A stretch of DNA of 37,900 nt from Microcoleus vaginatus WJT46-NPBG5 (GCA_019359355.1 JAHHHM010000038.1:1-37900), one strand, 5' to 3'. Shown: positions 27,501 through 36,662, counted from the first letter of the stretch. The notes: generated by a model from the sequence alone, not told the origin. Program-made: numbers and translations.

Positions 27501-30500
27501 TGGCGCGAGAAGTCGGTTCGGAAGGGAAATTAGGCGGTCAGGCAGATGTTAAGGGCGTCGCCGGCACCTGGAAAGACCTTACCGACAACGTGAACTCAAT
27601 GGCCGGCAATCTGACAGCCCAAGTGCGAGGCATCGCTCGCGTGGTGACGGCAGTTGCGAATGGCGACTTGAAGCGAAAACTGATGCTAGAGGCAAAGGGG
27701 GAAATTGAAACCTTAGCCGACACGATCAACGAGATGATCGACACGCTCGCAACGTTTGCGGATCAAGTTACCACCGTGGCGCGAGAAGTGGGTATTGAAG
27801 GGAAACTAGGCGGTCAGGCCAAAGTGCCGGGTGCTGCGGGAACCTGGAGGGCGCTGACAGACAACGTGAACGAACTGGCCGCGAATTTAACCACCCAGAT
27901 CCGAACGATTGCTGAAATTGCGACCGCCGTGACAAAGGGCGATTTGACCCGAACGATTAACGTCCAAGCCGAAGGTGAGGTGGCCGTCCTTAAAGACAAT
28001 ATCAACCAGATGATTGCCAACCTGCGAGAAACAACGCAGAAAAACACTGAGCAAGACTGGTTGAAGACCAATTTGGCTAAGTTTACGCGGATGCTACAGG
28101 GCCAGCGAGACTTGGAGACGGTTTCCAAACTCATCCTCTCAGAATTGGCTCCTTTGGTTTCCGCCCAACATGGCGTGTTCTACCTGATGGAAGCCGGTGT
28201 CACGCATCAACCCTATTTGAAACTCCTCAGCACTTATGCTTACCGCGAGCGCAAGCATCTGGCGAATCAGTTTCACATGGGTGAAGGGTTAGTCGGACAG
28301 TGTGCCTTGGAGAGGGAACGAATTCTGCTAACTGAGGTGCCGAATGACTATATCAAGATCAGCTCTGGGTTAGGGGAATCAACGCCGCTCAATGCCGTTG
28401 TGCTGCCGGTGTTGTTTGAGGGCCAAGTGACGGCGGTGATTGAATTAGCCTCGTTCCGGCGCTTTAGTGAGATTCATCTGACATTCTTCGATCAGCTCAC
28501 GGAAAGTATTGCCATCGTGCTCAATACAATTGCTGCCAGTATGCGGACTGAGGAATTACTCAAACAGTCCACAGCACTGGCAGAAGAACTGCAAACCCAG
28601 CAGAAAGAATTGACAGAGACGAACAAGCGATTAGAACAGCAAGCTCAATCGCTCAAAGCCTCTGAAGAACTGCTGAAAAACCAGCAGGAACAGCTACAGC
28701 AAACCAACGAAGAACTCGAAGAAAAAGCGCGGCTGCTGTCCGATCAAAACCGGGAAGTTGAACGCAAGAATGGCGAAATTGAACAGGCGAGACAGTCTGT
28801 GGAGGAAAAAGCCGAACAGTTGGCGCTCACTTCTAAATACAAGTCAGAGTTTTTGGCGAATATGTCGCACGAGTTGCGGACGCCGCTCAATAGCTTGTTA
28901 ATTTTAGCCCGACTGCTTTCAGATAACGCCGAGGGCAATCTTAGCCCCAAGCAGGTGGAATACACCCGCACGATTCATTCTGCCGGCACCGATCTGCTGG
29001 GGTTGATTAATGACATCCTCGATTTGGCCAAAATTGAATCAGGAACCATGTCAGTGGAAATTGATCCGCTGCTGTTTACAGATTTGTCAAACCAGATGGA
29101 GCGAACATTCCGTCAAGTCGCCCAGGATAAGGGCTTGAGCTTCAGCCTTGTTTTTGATGAGAAACTGCCGAGGGCAATCTATACCGACTCGAAACGCTTG
29201 CAGCAAGTGCTGAAAAATCTGCTCTCCAACGCCTTTAAATTTACAGACTCTGGAGAGGTGCGGTTGCGAGTAGAGCAGGCCACTCAGGGATGGAGTGCTG
29301 AGCAGGAAACATTAAATCGCGCCCAGACTGTCGTTGGTTTCTCTGTGATGGACACCGGCATCGGCATCGCCCCCGAAAAACAAAAAGTCATTTTTGAAGC
29401 GTTCCAGCAGGCAGATGGCACAACCAGCCGCAAATATGGCGGCACCGGCTTGGGCTTGTCTATCAGCCGCGAAATCGCCCGACTCCTCGGCGGAGAAATT
29501 GTCTTAGTTAGCAGCCTCGGCAACGGCAGTACCTTCACGCTCTACTTGCCCCTGACCTATATGCCGCCGGTGAAACCTCCCAAGCCAGAAGAATTGCACT
29601 ACCTGTCGCTGGATCGGCGGGATTCCGACGGGGGGCGTAGCAGCAATCTTTCACAATTGCGGCCGTGGAATCCAGACAAGCGTAAGGAGGAAGCCCGGTT
29701 GCTTCGCCCCGCGAGTACGGAGAATTCTACCTCCAACGGCTCTCCAGACTCAGAATTCGTGCAAGGGTTCAACAACGATCCTTCCTCCTTAGCGTTCTCG
29801 CAGCAACTAAGTGACGATCGCGATAATATTCAACCCGACGATCACGTGCTGTTGATTGTGGAGGATGACATGAACTTCGCGCGTATCCTCTTAGATCTGG
29901 CACGACAAGTCGGGTTTAAAGGGCTTGTGGCGTTGCGTAGCGAAACCGGCTTGACAATGGCCCAGGAACTTAAACCCCATGCCATCATGCTCGATATCCG
30001 GCTGCCAGGAATGGACGGCTGGACGGTTCTTGATCGCTTAAAGCATAACCCGGCAACCCGTCATATCCCGGTTCATATCCTCACGGTTGAGGCGGCGCGG
30101 CAGCGGGGGTTGAAAATGGGAGCGCTGGCTTATCTACAGAAGCCTGTTAGCAGCGAGGCGCTGCTTGAGGGGTTGGTGAATATCAAACGTTTTGTTGAGC
30201 GTCCGGTGAAGAACTTGCTGGCAGTGGTTGTTAACGAAAATCAGCGTCAAAATATTGTCGAATTGATCGGCAACAGCGATGTCGCCACCACTACAGTGGG
30301 AACGGGTGAGGAGGCGCTCTCAGCTCTAAGGGCAGGGACAACTGATGCTGTAGGCCGGCCCTACGATTGTGTCGTCATCGATTTGGATCTACCTGATATG
30401 AGCGGGTTGGAACTGATTGAGCAGATCACTCAAGAGTTTACCGCCGGCTCAGGCGCTGTTGTCCCTATGCCCATTATCGTTTACACCCAGAAAACCTTAA

Positions 30501-31048
30501 CTGAACAGCAAACATTTGAACTCAAGCGGATTTCTGAAAGCATCATCATTAAAGCCTTGAGTTCGCCAGAAAGCCTGTTTAATGAAACCGCTTTGTTCCT
30601 GCACCGGGTTCAAGAGAATTTGCCCGAACCCAAACGGCAGATGCTGGAAAAGCTGTATCAAATAGACCCGCTTCTGATTGGCAAAAAAGTCTTAATCGTA
30701 GATGACGATGTCCGCAATATCTTCGCGCTAACCAGTATGTTAGAGCGCCATCAAATGCACGTCTTAAATGCCGAAAACGGGTCTGATGGCATTTCTAAGT
30801 TGCAAACAATACCGGACATTGATGTTGTCTTGATGGATGTGATGATGCCAACAATGGATGGGTATGAAACCATGCGCCGTATCCGCAAAATTTCTAAATT
30901 CCGCTCTCTCCCGATCATCGCCCTCACGGCTAAAGCCATGAAAGGTGATCGGGAAAAAAGTTTGGAAGCCGGGGCATCTGACTACATTACCAAGCCGGTT
31001 GATACTGAGCAGTTGCTCTCGCTACTGCGGGTCTGGCTTTATCAGTAA
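24527..31048 (+). CDS. Giant poly-HAMP hybrid histidine kinase with GAF and three receivers
   Basis: A 2173-residue soluble protein without membrane segments. Order: two diverged HAMP-like segments at about 15-149; eleven 92-residue HAMP units at 150-1161 (first ten nearly identical, each with [19 protein letters not shown] and ANGDLSKKI; the eleventh diverged); a GAF domain at about 1190-1340; a coiled coil at about 1345-1440; HisKA with phosphoacceptor His1448 in [10 protein letters not shown]; and the ATPase domain with N, DTGIGIAP and [10 protein letters not shown] boxes. Three receivers follow: Asp1823 ([10 protein letters not shown]), Asp1952 ([10 protein letters not shown]) and Asp2104 ([10 protein letters not shown]). 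Receiver 2 has a weak acidic pocket (VVVNENQ) and may not be phosphorylated. The architecture resembles fungal group III kinases (Nik1/Os-1), which sense osmotic stress through HAMP repeats. The ligand is unknown here. The next gene is a receiver 97 bases downstream. Confidence 0.93.
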   Translation: MSSSQAVQERTDDLDEKQLLRTLAAVKKGDFSVRMPLDQTGMAGKIADTLNDIIELNERMAAELDRIGTVVGKEGKITQRASLGNAGGSWTASVNSVNTLITDLVQPTAETARVIRAVANGDLSQKIAPEIEGRPLKGEFLQTAKIVNTMVDQLSSFASEVTRVAREVGSEGKLGVQAEVQGVAGTWKDLTDSVNSMAGNLTAQVRNIAEVTTAVANGDLSKKITVDVKGEILELKNTVNIMVDQLNSFASEVTRVAREVGSEGKLGVQAEVRGVAGTWKDLTDSVNFMAGSLTAQVRNIAEVTTAVANGDLSKKITVDVRGEILELKNTINIMVDQLNSFASEVTRVAREVGTEGKLGVQAEVRGVAGTWKDLTDSVNSMAGNLTAQVRNIAEVTTAVANGDLSKKITVDVKGEILELKNTINIMVDQLNSFASEVTRVAREVGSEGKLGGQADVKGVAGTWKDLTDSVNFMAGSLTAQVRNIAEVTTAVANGDLSKKITVDVKGEILELKNTINIMVDQLNSFASEVTRVAREVGSEGKLGVQAEVRGVAGTWKDLTDSVNSMAGNLTAQVRNIAEVTTAVANGDLSKKITVDVKGEILELKNTINIMVDQLSSFASEVTRVAREVGTEGKLGVQAEVRGVAGTWKDLTDNVNSMAGNLTAQVRNIAEVATAIANGDLSKKITVQVKGEILELKNTINVMVDQLSSFASEVTRVAREVGSEGKLGGQADVRGVAGTWKDLTDSVNFMAGSLTAQVRNIAAVTTAVANGDLSKKITVDVKGEILELKNTVNVMVDQLNSFASEVTRVAREVGTEGKLGVQAEVRGVAGTWKDLTDSVNSMAGNLTAQVRNIAEVTTAVANGDLSKKITVDVKGEILELKNTINIMVDQLSSFASEVTRVAREVGTEGKLGVQAYVKGVAGTWKDLTDNVNSMAGNLTAQVRNIAEVTKAVANGDLSKKITVDVKGEILELKNTINVMVDQLSSFASEVTRVAREVGSEGKLGGQADVKGVAGTWKDLTDNVNSMAGNLTAQVRGIARVVTAVANGDLKRKLMLEAKGEIETLADTINEMIDTLATFADQVTTVAREVGIEGKLGGQAKVPGAAGTWRALTDNVNELAANLTTQIRTIAEIATAVTKGDLTRTINVQAEGEVAVLKDNINQMIANLRETTQKNTEQDWLKTNLAKFTRMLQGQRDLETVSKLILSELAPLVSAQHGVFYLMEAGVTHQPYLKLLSTYAYRERKHLANQFHMGEGLVGQCALERERILLTEVPNDYIKISSGLGESTPLNAVVLPVLFEGQVTAVIELASFRRFSEIHLTFFDQLTESIAIVLNTIAASMRTEELLKQSTALAEELQTQQKELTETNKRLEQQAQSLKASEELLKNQQEQLQQTNEELEEKARLLSDQNREVERKNGEIEQARQSVEEKAEQLALTSKYKSEFLANMSHELRTPLNSLLILARLLSDNAEGNLSPKQVEYTRTIHSAGTDLLGLINDILDLAKIESGTMSVEIDPLLFTDLSNQMERTFRQVAQDKGLSFSLVFDEKLPRAIYTDSKRLQQVLKNLLSNAFKFTDSGEVRLRVEQATQGWSAEQETLNRAQTVVGFSVMDTGIGIAPEKQKVIFEAFQQADGTTSRKYGGTGLGLSISREIARLLGGEIVLVSSLGNGSTFTLYLPLTYMPPVKPPKPEELHYLSLDRRDSDGGRSSNLSQLRPWNPDKRKEEARLLRPASTENSTSNGSPDSEFVQGFNNDPSSLAFSQQLSDDRDNIQPDDHVLLIVEDDMNFARILLDLARQVGFKGLVALRSETGLTMAQELKPHAIMLDIRLPGMDGWTVLDRLKHNPATRHIPVHILTVEAARQRGLKMGALAYLQKPVSSEALLEGLVNIKRFVERPVKNLLAVVVNENQRQNIVELIGNSDVATTTVGTGEEALSALRAGTTDAVGRPYDCVVIDLDLPDMSGLELIEQITQEFTAGSGAVVPMPIIVYTQKTLTEQQTFELKRISESIIIKALSSPESLFNETALFLHRVQENLPEPKRQMLEKLYQIDPLLIGKKVLIVDDDVRNIFALTSMLERHQMHVLNAENGSDGISKLQTIPDIDVVLMDVMMPTMDGYETMRRIRKISKFRSLPIIALTAKAMKGDREKSLEAGASDYITKPVDTEQLLSLLRVWLYQ
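24974..28009 (+). repeat. Eleven in-phase 276-bp tandem repeats encoding HAMP units
   Basis: The ATG of the ATGGTGGATCAG unit start recurs at 24974, 25250, 25526, 25802, 26078, 26354, 26630, 26906, 27182 and 27458. Diverged ATGATCGAC and ATGATTGCC follow at 27734 and 28010. Every interval is exactly 276 bases, so no indel has been tolerated across eleven units. Units 1-10 are highly similar at DNA level; unit 11 is clearly older. The array accounts for nearly half of the kinase gene. Confidence 0.95.
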
Positions 31049-31054
31049 ACCGAA

Positions 31055-31099
31055 AAAATGAAGAATTGAGAGGTTCAAAATTTTTCAATTCTTCATTTT
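31055..31099 (+). terminator. 15-bp perfect hairpin between the giant kinase and the lone receiver
   Basis: AAAATGAAGAATTGA (31055-31069) pairs exactly with TCAATTCTTCATTTT (31085-31099) around a 15-base loop, starting 7 bases after the kinase stop. The T-rich 3' arm could act as a terminator or as partial readthrough control before the receiver gene. A start is not inside it. Confidence 0.6.
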
Positions 31100-31144
31100 A
31101 CAAATTTCAATGCTCAATATTGAAGTGTCAATTTTAAATTTGCC

Positions 31145-31534
31145 ATGTCTCACGTTTTATTAGTTGATGATGAAGAACCACTTCGGGCTAGTCTCACGTT
31201 TTCTTTAGTGCAAGAAGGCTATAAAGTGGTGACAGCAGGAGATGGGCTAAGCGCACTAGAAATGGTAAAACAAAAAGTGCCAGATATTATTATTTTGGAC
31301 TTGATGTTACCGGGAATGGATGGAATGGAACTTTGCTGGCGCATTCGCGCTTTCTCAGATGTTCCTATCCTGATTTTGACTGCCAAAGATCACGATGCAG
31401 ACAAAGTTTGGGGATTAAAAGCCGGCGCAGATGATTATCTCACCAAACCTTTTAACACTCGTGAGCTGATCGCCCGAATTGAAGCTATCTTGCGCCGGTG
31501 TAGCCGCAGCCCACATTCTTCACAAACAAAATAA
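31145..31534 (+). CDS. Stand-alone response-regulator receiver (OmpR-like, no output domain)
   Basis: A 129-residue protein that is one receiver domain. It has the acidic pair in LLVDDEE (Asp8, Asp9), the phosphoacceptor Asp in ILDLMLPGMDG (about residue 52), Thr in ILTAKD and the Lys of YLTKPF. The GADDYLTKPFNTRELIARIEAILRR segment is typical of OmpR-class regulators that continue into a winged helix, but here the frame stops after CSRSPHSSQTK. I looked in all three frames of the next 250 bases and saw no winged-helix remnant. It may be a true single-domain regulator acting by protein contact, or a regulator that lost its DNA-binding domain. Partner kinases lie on both sides. Confidence 0.9.
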   Translation: MSHVLLVDDEEPLRASLTFSLVQEGYKVVTAGDGLSALEMVKQKVPDIIILDLMLPGMDGMELCWRIRAFSDVPILILTAKDHDADKVWGLKAGADDYLTKPFNTRELIARIEAILRRCSRSPHSSQTK

Positions 31535-31776
31535 TAATGTAAACACCGTAAATGGATAAAATCGTGCATAATATTTGACGTTGAGATGCCCGCTGCGAGT
31601 GCAAAACAAAAAGGTAGCTTTCGCCTTGTTAAATAGTTGGTTATGAGGTTTATACTCTGTTTGGCTGCCATAATAAAAAGCCGCAATTAATAAATTTTTG
31701 GCTGGTTTAAATTGGAAGCTGAATGCCGGCAAAAGCTTTACGATTTCATAATAAATCCTCACTGACGAATCGCCTT

Positions 31777-31784
31777 AAGGAGGT
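31777..31784 (+). promoter_or_regulatory. Shine-Dalgarno site pointing to a non-canonical kinase start
   Basis: AAGGAGGT is a near-perfect ribosome-binding site. Eight bases downstream in the kinase frame is ATT (31793); five bases downstream is ACG (31790). No ATG, GTG or TTG exists in the kinase frame between the stop at 31784-31786 and the TTG at 31886. Confidence 0.75.
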
Positions 31785-31792
31785 GAGTTACG

Positions 31793-33199
31793 ATTCGGAT
31801 AAAATGGAATTCCATTCACGCCAAACTTTTAGCCACTTACCTGGGGCTAACTGCACTCGGTACATCGCTCCTAGCCGGCTACCTTTTGTGGGCTTTCCAC
31901 GCCTCTTTCATGAAAACAAAACAGGCAGAATTAGAGACCTGGTCTATCCCTTTGAGCGAAAGCGTAGCGGATGCGCTTGAAGACAACGATTTGAGGCAAG
32001 TAAAATTGCTTGTAAAACGCTACGGTGCACCCGAAACTATCAATCTGCGAATCTTTGGGCCAGAAGGTCGCCTCTTGTCTACCTCGTCTCCACAAATAGA
32101 TTGGCAAATAAAAGATTGGTTAGAGATTCCAGGCGTTAGGCAAGGACTTCAAAACAAGCGGGTGCTAGGCTTTGGCAAAGGTGTTCTTTCAAACGATGAC
32201 AGAGTATTCGCCGTGCAGCCACTAAACCGCAATGGTCGGCTGATCGGTCTTTTGCGGATGTCTCTAACCCTCACTCAGTTCCAACGCCAATTTAGAACGA
32301 TCATTTCTACGGTTCTGGGAACCCTGATCTTAACGTTCTTACTTTGTGCTGCAATTAGCTTATGCCTCGCTCGCAGCATGGCAACGCCGATCCAAGCCAT
32401 GTCCCGATTTGCCGTGCGCCTTGGCAGTGGTCATTTAGGTGAGAAGCTCAACATCTTTGGCAGCGATGAACTAAGGCAATTAGCCATTGAATTGAACCGG
32501 ATGAGCGAACGGCTGGCTTCACTCGATAATGAACGGCGAGCGTTCCTGGCAAATGTATCTCACGAACTCCGCACTCCCGTTAGCAATGTTACAGTGACCC
32601 TGGAAGCCCTAGAAAGAGGAGCTGCTGAACAACCGGAGTTACGCGCCCGGTTTATCCGAACTGCACAGGATGAGACAGTGCGCCTGTCGCGGCTAATCCA
32701 AGATTTGCTGGATTTAGGCCGGCTCGAAGCCGGTGTTGTTCATTTGGAGAAGCAACCTTTGAGCCTTCAATATCTGATCAACCGAGCGGTGGGTGCAATG
32801 GAACTACGGATGCAATCCAAAGGAATGAGTATCCAGCAAGATATGCCCGACGTACAGATACAAGGCGATCCAGAACGCTTACTCCAAGCTTTTTTAAACA
32901 TCCTCGATAATGCATTTAAGTACTCCGTTTCAAACTCTAAAATATTTGTTTCTGCGCGAGTAGAAGGCTCTAAAGTTGCTGTACAAATCCGAGATCAGGG
33001 AGCAGGGATCAGCGAAACCGATCTCCCCCATATTTTTGAAGAGTTTTATACAGCCGATTCCTCTCGCAAGAAAGGTGGAACCGGCTTGGGACTAGCCATT
33101 GCTCGGCGTATTGTTGTAGCCCACGGAGGAAACATTAGCGTTCACAGTAAAGCGCCTGAAGGAGCAGTATTTACGATTTTCCTGCCCCTCACTTCTTAA
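31793..33199 (+). CDS. Membrane sensor histidine kinase with HAMP domain, likely AUU start
   Basis: A two-transmembrane sensor kinase of about 468 residues. From the proposed AUU it reads MRIKWNSIHAKLLATYLG and a first membrane helix (about 12-35). A periplasmic loop (about 36-165), a second helix around STVLGTLILTFLLCAAISLCLA and a HAMP linker follow. HisKA has phosphoacceptor His257 in NVSHELRTPV. The ATPase domain has the N box FLNILDNAFKYS, DQGAGISETD and GGTGLGLAIARRI. The longest frame with a usual start begins at TTG 31886, inside the first helix, and would truncate it. The strong AAGGAGGT at 31777 instead supports ATT 31793. A sequencing error is the alternative. It lies 258 bases after the lone receiver, its most likely partner. 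Confidence 0.85.
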   Translation: MRIKWNSIHAKLLATYLGLTALGTSLLAGYLLWAFHASFMKTKQAELETWSIPLSESVADALEDNDLRQVKLLVKRYGAPETINLRIFGPEGRLLSTSSPQIDWQIKDWLEIPGVRQGLQNKRVLGFGKGVLSNDDRVFAVQPLNRNGRLIGLLRMSLTLTQFQRQFRTIISTVLGTLILTFLLCAAISLCLARSMATPIQAMSRFAVRLGSGHLGEKLNIFGSDELRQLAIELNRMSERLASLDNERRAFLANVSHELRTPVSNVTVTLEALERGAAEQPELRARFIRTAQDETVRLSRLIQDLLDLGRLEAGVVHLEKQPLSLQYLINRAVGAMELRMQSKGMSIQQDMPDVQIQGDPERLLQAFLNILDNAFKYSVSNSKIFVSARVEGSKVAVQIRDQGAGISETDLPHIFEEFYTADSSRKKGGTGLGLAIARRIVVAHGGNISVHSKAPEGAVFTIFLPLTS

Positions 33200-33407
33200 A
33201 AGTTTGAGTGCAGCGTTCTGAATTTTTTATTTTTTTTTATAAACTTTGATTTAGCTTAAATTAAAAACCTAGGCTAATTTCTACTAAATTTATTTATTAA
33301 CAGCTATCTTTTTCACATCTGTTTAATTGATCTAAGGTACAATTTAAAATTGCAAGTTTAACCTTATTGTTCATTTTACCTGTTTAACTATTTATCCGCT
33401 AGACAAT

Positions 33408-35087
33408 ATGCAAGCCGACCCAAAAGTTAACATTCTCCTCGTTGACGACCATCCCAAAAACTTGCTGGCCTTAGAGGCCATCCTGGAAGGACTCGGTCAG
33501 AATTTAGTCAAAGCCCAATCTGGCGAAGAAGCCTTAAGATGTCTGCTGCATCAAGATTTTGCTGTTATTCTGCTTGATGTCCAAATGCCAGGGATAGATG
33601 GATTTGAGACAGCAACGCTGATTAGAGAAAGACAGCGGACGCGGCTCACCCCGATTATTTTTCTAACAGCATTTAGCAAAAGCGATTCATTTGTATTTCA
33701 AGGTTACTCTCTGGGGGCGGTGGATTACCTGTTTAAACCCATTGAACCAGAAATCTTAATCTCTAAAGTTTCAGTATTTGTTGACCTGTTCAAGAAGACA
33801 GCAGAAGTCAAAAGACAAGCCGAAGAAATTTCCAGCTTAAATTCAGACCTAGAACAACGAGTCCTGGAACGAACCGCCCAACTAGAAGCGGCAAACCGGC
33901 TCAAAGATCAATTGTTAAGAAGCGAACAAGCAGCACGGGGGCAAGCTGAATCTGCAGAACAGCGTTTTCGCGATTTAGTCAATGGTTTAGGTCACGCAAT
34001 CTTTTGGGAAGCCGATCCCTTCACTGAAAAATTTACATTTGTCAGCCAAAGTGCTGAGCAAATTCTGGGCTATCCTCTAGACAAATGGACAGAGGAACCA
34101 GATTTCTGGCTGAGCCTTTTCCATCCCGATGATCGCGACTGGGCGCAAGCTTTTGCGCGAACGGAAACCCTTGCCGGCAGAGATCATCAGTTTGAATATA
34201 GATGTGTGGCAGCAGATGGTCAGCTACTGTGGTTGCGAAACAGAGCTTATATTGTGCGCGATCACGAAGGCGCTGTCATGAAGGTGCGAGGGCTGATGAT
34301 TGACATCACTGAAGCCAAACAAGCACAGGAAACACTTTCAGCGCGCGCAGAGGAACTAGCCCGCTTGACGATTGTGCTGACGCAGACGAACACGGCTTTG
34401 GAGAAACGCAACCAGGAACTCGATCAGTTTGCTTATGTGATCTCCCATGATTTGAAAGCGCCACTGCGAGCAATTGCTAACCTCTCACTGTGGCTGGAAG
34501 AAGACTTGGAGGACAAGCTGAGTGAGGATACGCAACACCAAATGAATCTACTGCGAGGGCGCGTGCATCGCATGGAAAATTTAATTAATGGTATCCTCGA
34601 ATACTCCCGGGTGGGGCGCTTGAAGACGGAGTTAGAAACGGTCTCTGTTGAGGCAATCCTTAAAGATGTGATCGATTCTCTCGCCCCGCCACCCGCGTTT
34701 ACGGTTGAAGTTGGCCCTGGAATGCCAACGTTAAAAACCTCGCGGTTGCTTTTAGAGCAAGTCTTTTCTAATTTGCTCAGTAATGCCATCAAGCACCATG
34801 ATCGCCCTGATGGTTGTGTGAAGATTGCGGTTGAAGAGAAAAAAGATTTCTATGAGTTTTCTGTAGCCGATGATGGGCCGGGGATTGCGCCCCAATATCA
34901 CGAGCGAGTGTTTGTCATTTTTCAAACGCTACAATCACGCGATACGACAGAGAACACCGGCATTGGGTTGTCTTTGGTCAAGAAAATTGTTGAAAGTGAA
35001 GGGGGCATGATCTCTATAGACTCTCAAGAAGGTCAAGGGACAGCCATTCGCTTTACGTGGCCAAAGATCGGCAAGAAAACGGAATAA
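33408..35087 (+). CDS. Receiver-PAS-histidine kinase (phytochrome-type kinase core)
   Basis: A 559-residue soluble signalling protein. An N-terminal receiver (about 7-125) has the acidic DD at 13-14, phosphoacceptor Asp57 (LLDVQMPG) and a Lys in FKPIEPE. A coiled coil at about 130-185 contains ERTAQLEAANRLKDQLL. A PAS domain with PAC tail spans about 185-305 (FTFVSQSAEQILGYP, LFHPDDRDWA, RGLMIDITEAKQAQE). A second coiled coil leads to HisKA, with His347 in YVISHDLKAPLRAIANL, the type common in phytochrome-like kinases. The ATPase domain has FSNLLSNAIKHH, DDGPGIAPQYHERVF and GIGLSLVKKIV. An N-terminal receiver suggests control of the kinase by an upstream phosphorelay. No membrane segment. The start ATG 33408 has no clear GGAGG. 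Confidence 0.92.
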   Translation: MQADPKVNILLVDDHPKNLLALEAILEGLGQNLVKAQSGEEALRCLLHQDFAVILLDVQMPGIDGFETATLIRERQRTRLTPIIFLTAFSKSDSFVFQGYSLGAVDYLFKPIEPEILISKVSVFVDLFKKTAEVKRQAEEISSLNSDLEQRVLERTAQLEAANRLKDQLLRSEQAARGQAESAEQRFRDLVNGLGHAIFWEADPFTEKFTFVSQSAEQILGYPLDKWTEEPDFWLSLFHPDDRDWAQAFARTETLAGRDHQFEYRCVAADGQLLWLRNRAYIVRDHEGAVMKVRGLMIDITEAKQAQETLSARAEELARLTIVLTQTNTALEKRNQELDQFAYVISHDLKAPLRAIANLSLWLEEDLEDKLSEDTQHQMNLLRGRVHRMENLINGILEYSRVGRLKTELETVSVEAILKDVIDSLAPPPAFTVEVGPGMPTLKTSRLLLEQVFSNLLSNAIKHHDRPDGCVKIAVEEKKDFYEFSVADDGPGIAPQYHERVFVIFQTLQSRDTTENTGIGLSLVKKIVESEGGMISIDSQEGQGTAIRFTWPKIGKKTE

Positions 35088-35117
35088 GCCGTAAAGGGTG
35101 CTAGCTCAATTGGGATC

Positions 35118-35140
35118 GGCTGATAACCAGCTGATCAGCC
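35118..35140 (+). terminator. Candidate hairpin after the PAS kinase
   Basis: GGCTGAT (35118-35124) and ATCAGCC (35134-35140) form a 7-bp stem with a 9-base loop, about 30 bases past the stop. TTTTT occurs ten bases later (35150-35155), so termination is plausible but not typical. Confidence 0.35.
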
Positions 35141-35727
35141 TAACCGGCGATTTTTGAGGAGTCCAGATGGGCCAACTCAGGATAAATAGTTCAGAATTTG
35201 CCAAGAAAGTTGTTACCTAGACCTACGCCTCTGAAGGGTTTTCATAGATATCTTGAACATTTAAATATTCTTAACAAAAATCTCAAATAAATTGCTCAGC
35301 CCCTAAATCCGGCAGTTTCAATTGACTCGTTGCAAGGAATGTCCCCAAAGAATCGGGCTGGGATCGATAGGGATTACTGAGCCAAAATGCTATCCTCACA
35401 GGCTCTTTGAGGTGAAAATAGCGCACCGGCTCGCTTGATCAGAGCAAGCGGACTAGGGGTTGTTTGTCCTTACTTAGTAAAATTTTTGCTTTTTGTTCGT
35501 ATTTTTATAAAACTTAATACATAAATTATATTTAAAATCTTTAATAAAGCTTAAAAAAGAATAGAAAGAAGATTAAGCGGTATTATGACCTGTAAGAACG
35601 ATAAAAAGAGCTTTTAAGCCCTGATCTATCGATTTAACCCCTTTCTTTTCAGGGGAATATGGACAATAATGCTTTCAACAACAAGAACAGGCGAAAGCAA
35701 CGCTGAACTGAAAGAGCAGCGCCAAAG

Positions 35728-35745
35728 TGCCGGCTCAGGCCGGCA
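35728..35745 (+). promoter_or_regulatory. GC-rich hairpin in the presumed chlL leader
   Basis: TGCCGGC and GCCGGCA form a perfect 7-bp stem around TCAG, 50 bases before the chlL GTG and 35 bases before its AAGGAG site. It is stable for its size and has no following T-run, so it may be an mRNA stability element or regulator target; it may also be an example of the GCCGGC-rich style of this genome. Confidence 0.45.
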
Positions 35746-35795
35746 TTCATAGAGATTAAAGATTTGAGACGCAACTATTTAAGGAGATTACGAGA

Positions 35796-36662
35796 GTGAA
35801 ACTAGCAGTTTACGGAAAAGGCGGAATCGGTAAATCTACAACCAGCTGTAACATCTCCGTGGCTCTAGCACGACGCGGTAAAAAAGTGTTGCAAATCGGC
35901 TGCGATCCGAAACATGACAGCACATTTACCCTCACCGGCTTCCTGATTCCCACGATTATTGACACGCTGCAAGAAAAGGATTATCACTACGAAGACGTTT
36001 GGCCAGAAGACGTCATTTACAAAGGCTACGGCGGCGTTGATTGCGTAGAAGCCGGTGGGCCTCCTGCGGGTGCCGGTTGTGGCGGTTACGTCGTGGGCGA
36101 AACCGTGAAACTGCTCAAAGAACTCAACGCCTTCGACGAATACGACGTCATTTTGTTTGACGTTCTCGGAGACGTAGTTTGCGGTGGATTTGCAGCACCC
36201 CTCAACTATGCCGACTACTGCATAATTGTCACCGACAACGGATTTGACGCCTTGTTTGCTGCTAACCGAATTGCGGCATCCGTGCGGGAAAAAGCCCGAA
36301 CCCACCCCTTGCGCCTCGCCGGCTTAATTGGTAATCGCACCTCCAAGCGCGATTTGATCGAAAAATATATCGAAGCCGTGCCGATGCCGGTGTTAGAAGT
36401 CCTGCCGCTGATTGAAGATATTCGCGTCTCTCGCGTCAAAGGCAAAACTTTGTTTGAAATGGCAGAGACAGACCCTTCCCTCAACTACGTCTGCGACTAC
36501 TACCTCAACATCGCCGACCAAATTCTGGCGCGTCCAGAAGGTGTTGTACCCAACGATGCCCCAGATCGGGAGTTGTTCTCCTTGCTGTCTGACTTCTACC
36601 TCAACCCGACCCAGCCCAAAGCCAGCAGCGAAGAAGAAAAACTAGACCTGATGATGGTATAG
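35796..36662 (+). CDS. chlL: Light-independent protochlorophyllide reductase, ATP-binding iron-sulfur protein ChlL
   Basis: ChlL is the NifH-like reductase of the dark-operative complex that reduces protochlorophyllide to chlorophyllide. Its homodimer passes electrons from ferredoxin to ChlN-ChlB with ATP hydrolysis. The 288-residue protein has the P-loop GKGGIGKST (about 8-16), [10 protein letters not shown], and the two Fe4-S4 ligands, Cys in GAGCGGYVV (about 95) and Cys in VVCGGFAAP (about 129). FDVLGDVV is the switch II region. The start is GTG 35796, with AAGGAG about 10 bases upstream. In cyanobacteria chlL is usually followed by a small gene and chlN, which fits the next frame. The complex is oxygen-sensitive, so the long upstream region probably carries regulation. 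Confidence 0.97.
   Translation: MKLAVYGKGGIGKSTTSCNISVALARRGKKVLQIGCDPKHDSTFTLTGFLIPTIIDTLQEKDYHYEDVWPEDVIYKGYGGVDCVEAGGPPAGAGCGGYVVGETVKLLKELNAFDEYDVILFDVLGDVVCGGFAAPLNYADYCIIVTDNGFDALFAANRIAASVREKARTHPLRLAGLIGNRTSKRDLIEKYIEAVPMPVLEVLPLIEDIRVSRVKGKTLFEMAETDPSLNYVCDYYLNIADQILARPEGVVPNDAPDRELFSLLSDFYLNPTQPKASSEEEKLDLMMV

Larger units (their letters stand above)
35088..35795. other. Long upstream region of chlL
   Basis: About 700 bases without a convincing gene. It contains weak stems at 35118-35140 (GGCTGAT/ATCAGCC) and 35432-35450 (CGCTTG/CAAGCG), a very AT-rich stretch at 35460-35580 likely to contain the chlL promoter, and a GC-rich hairpin at 35728-35745 in the presumed leader. Boxes could not be assigned confidently. 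Confidence 0.5.

Noticed and set aside
25066-27744. Series of 60-180 residue minus-strand frames repeated every 276 bases
   Set aside because: They are the antisense of the HAMP repeats, and their regular recurrence simply copies the repeat period. No ribosome-binding sites or family resemblance.
31723-31980. 85-residue plus-strand frame overlapping the kinase start
   Set aside because: It is in a different frame, has no family resemblance, and overlaps the membrane helix coding sequence of the kinase.
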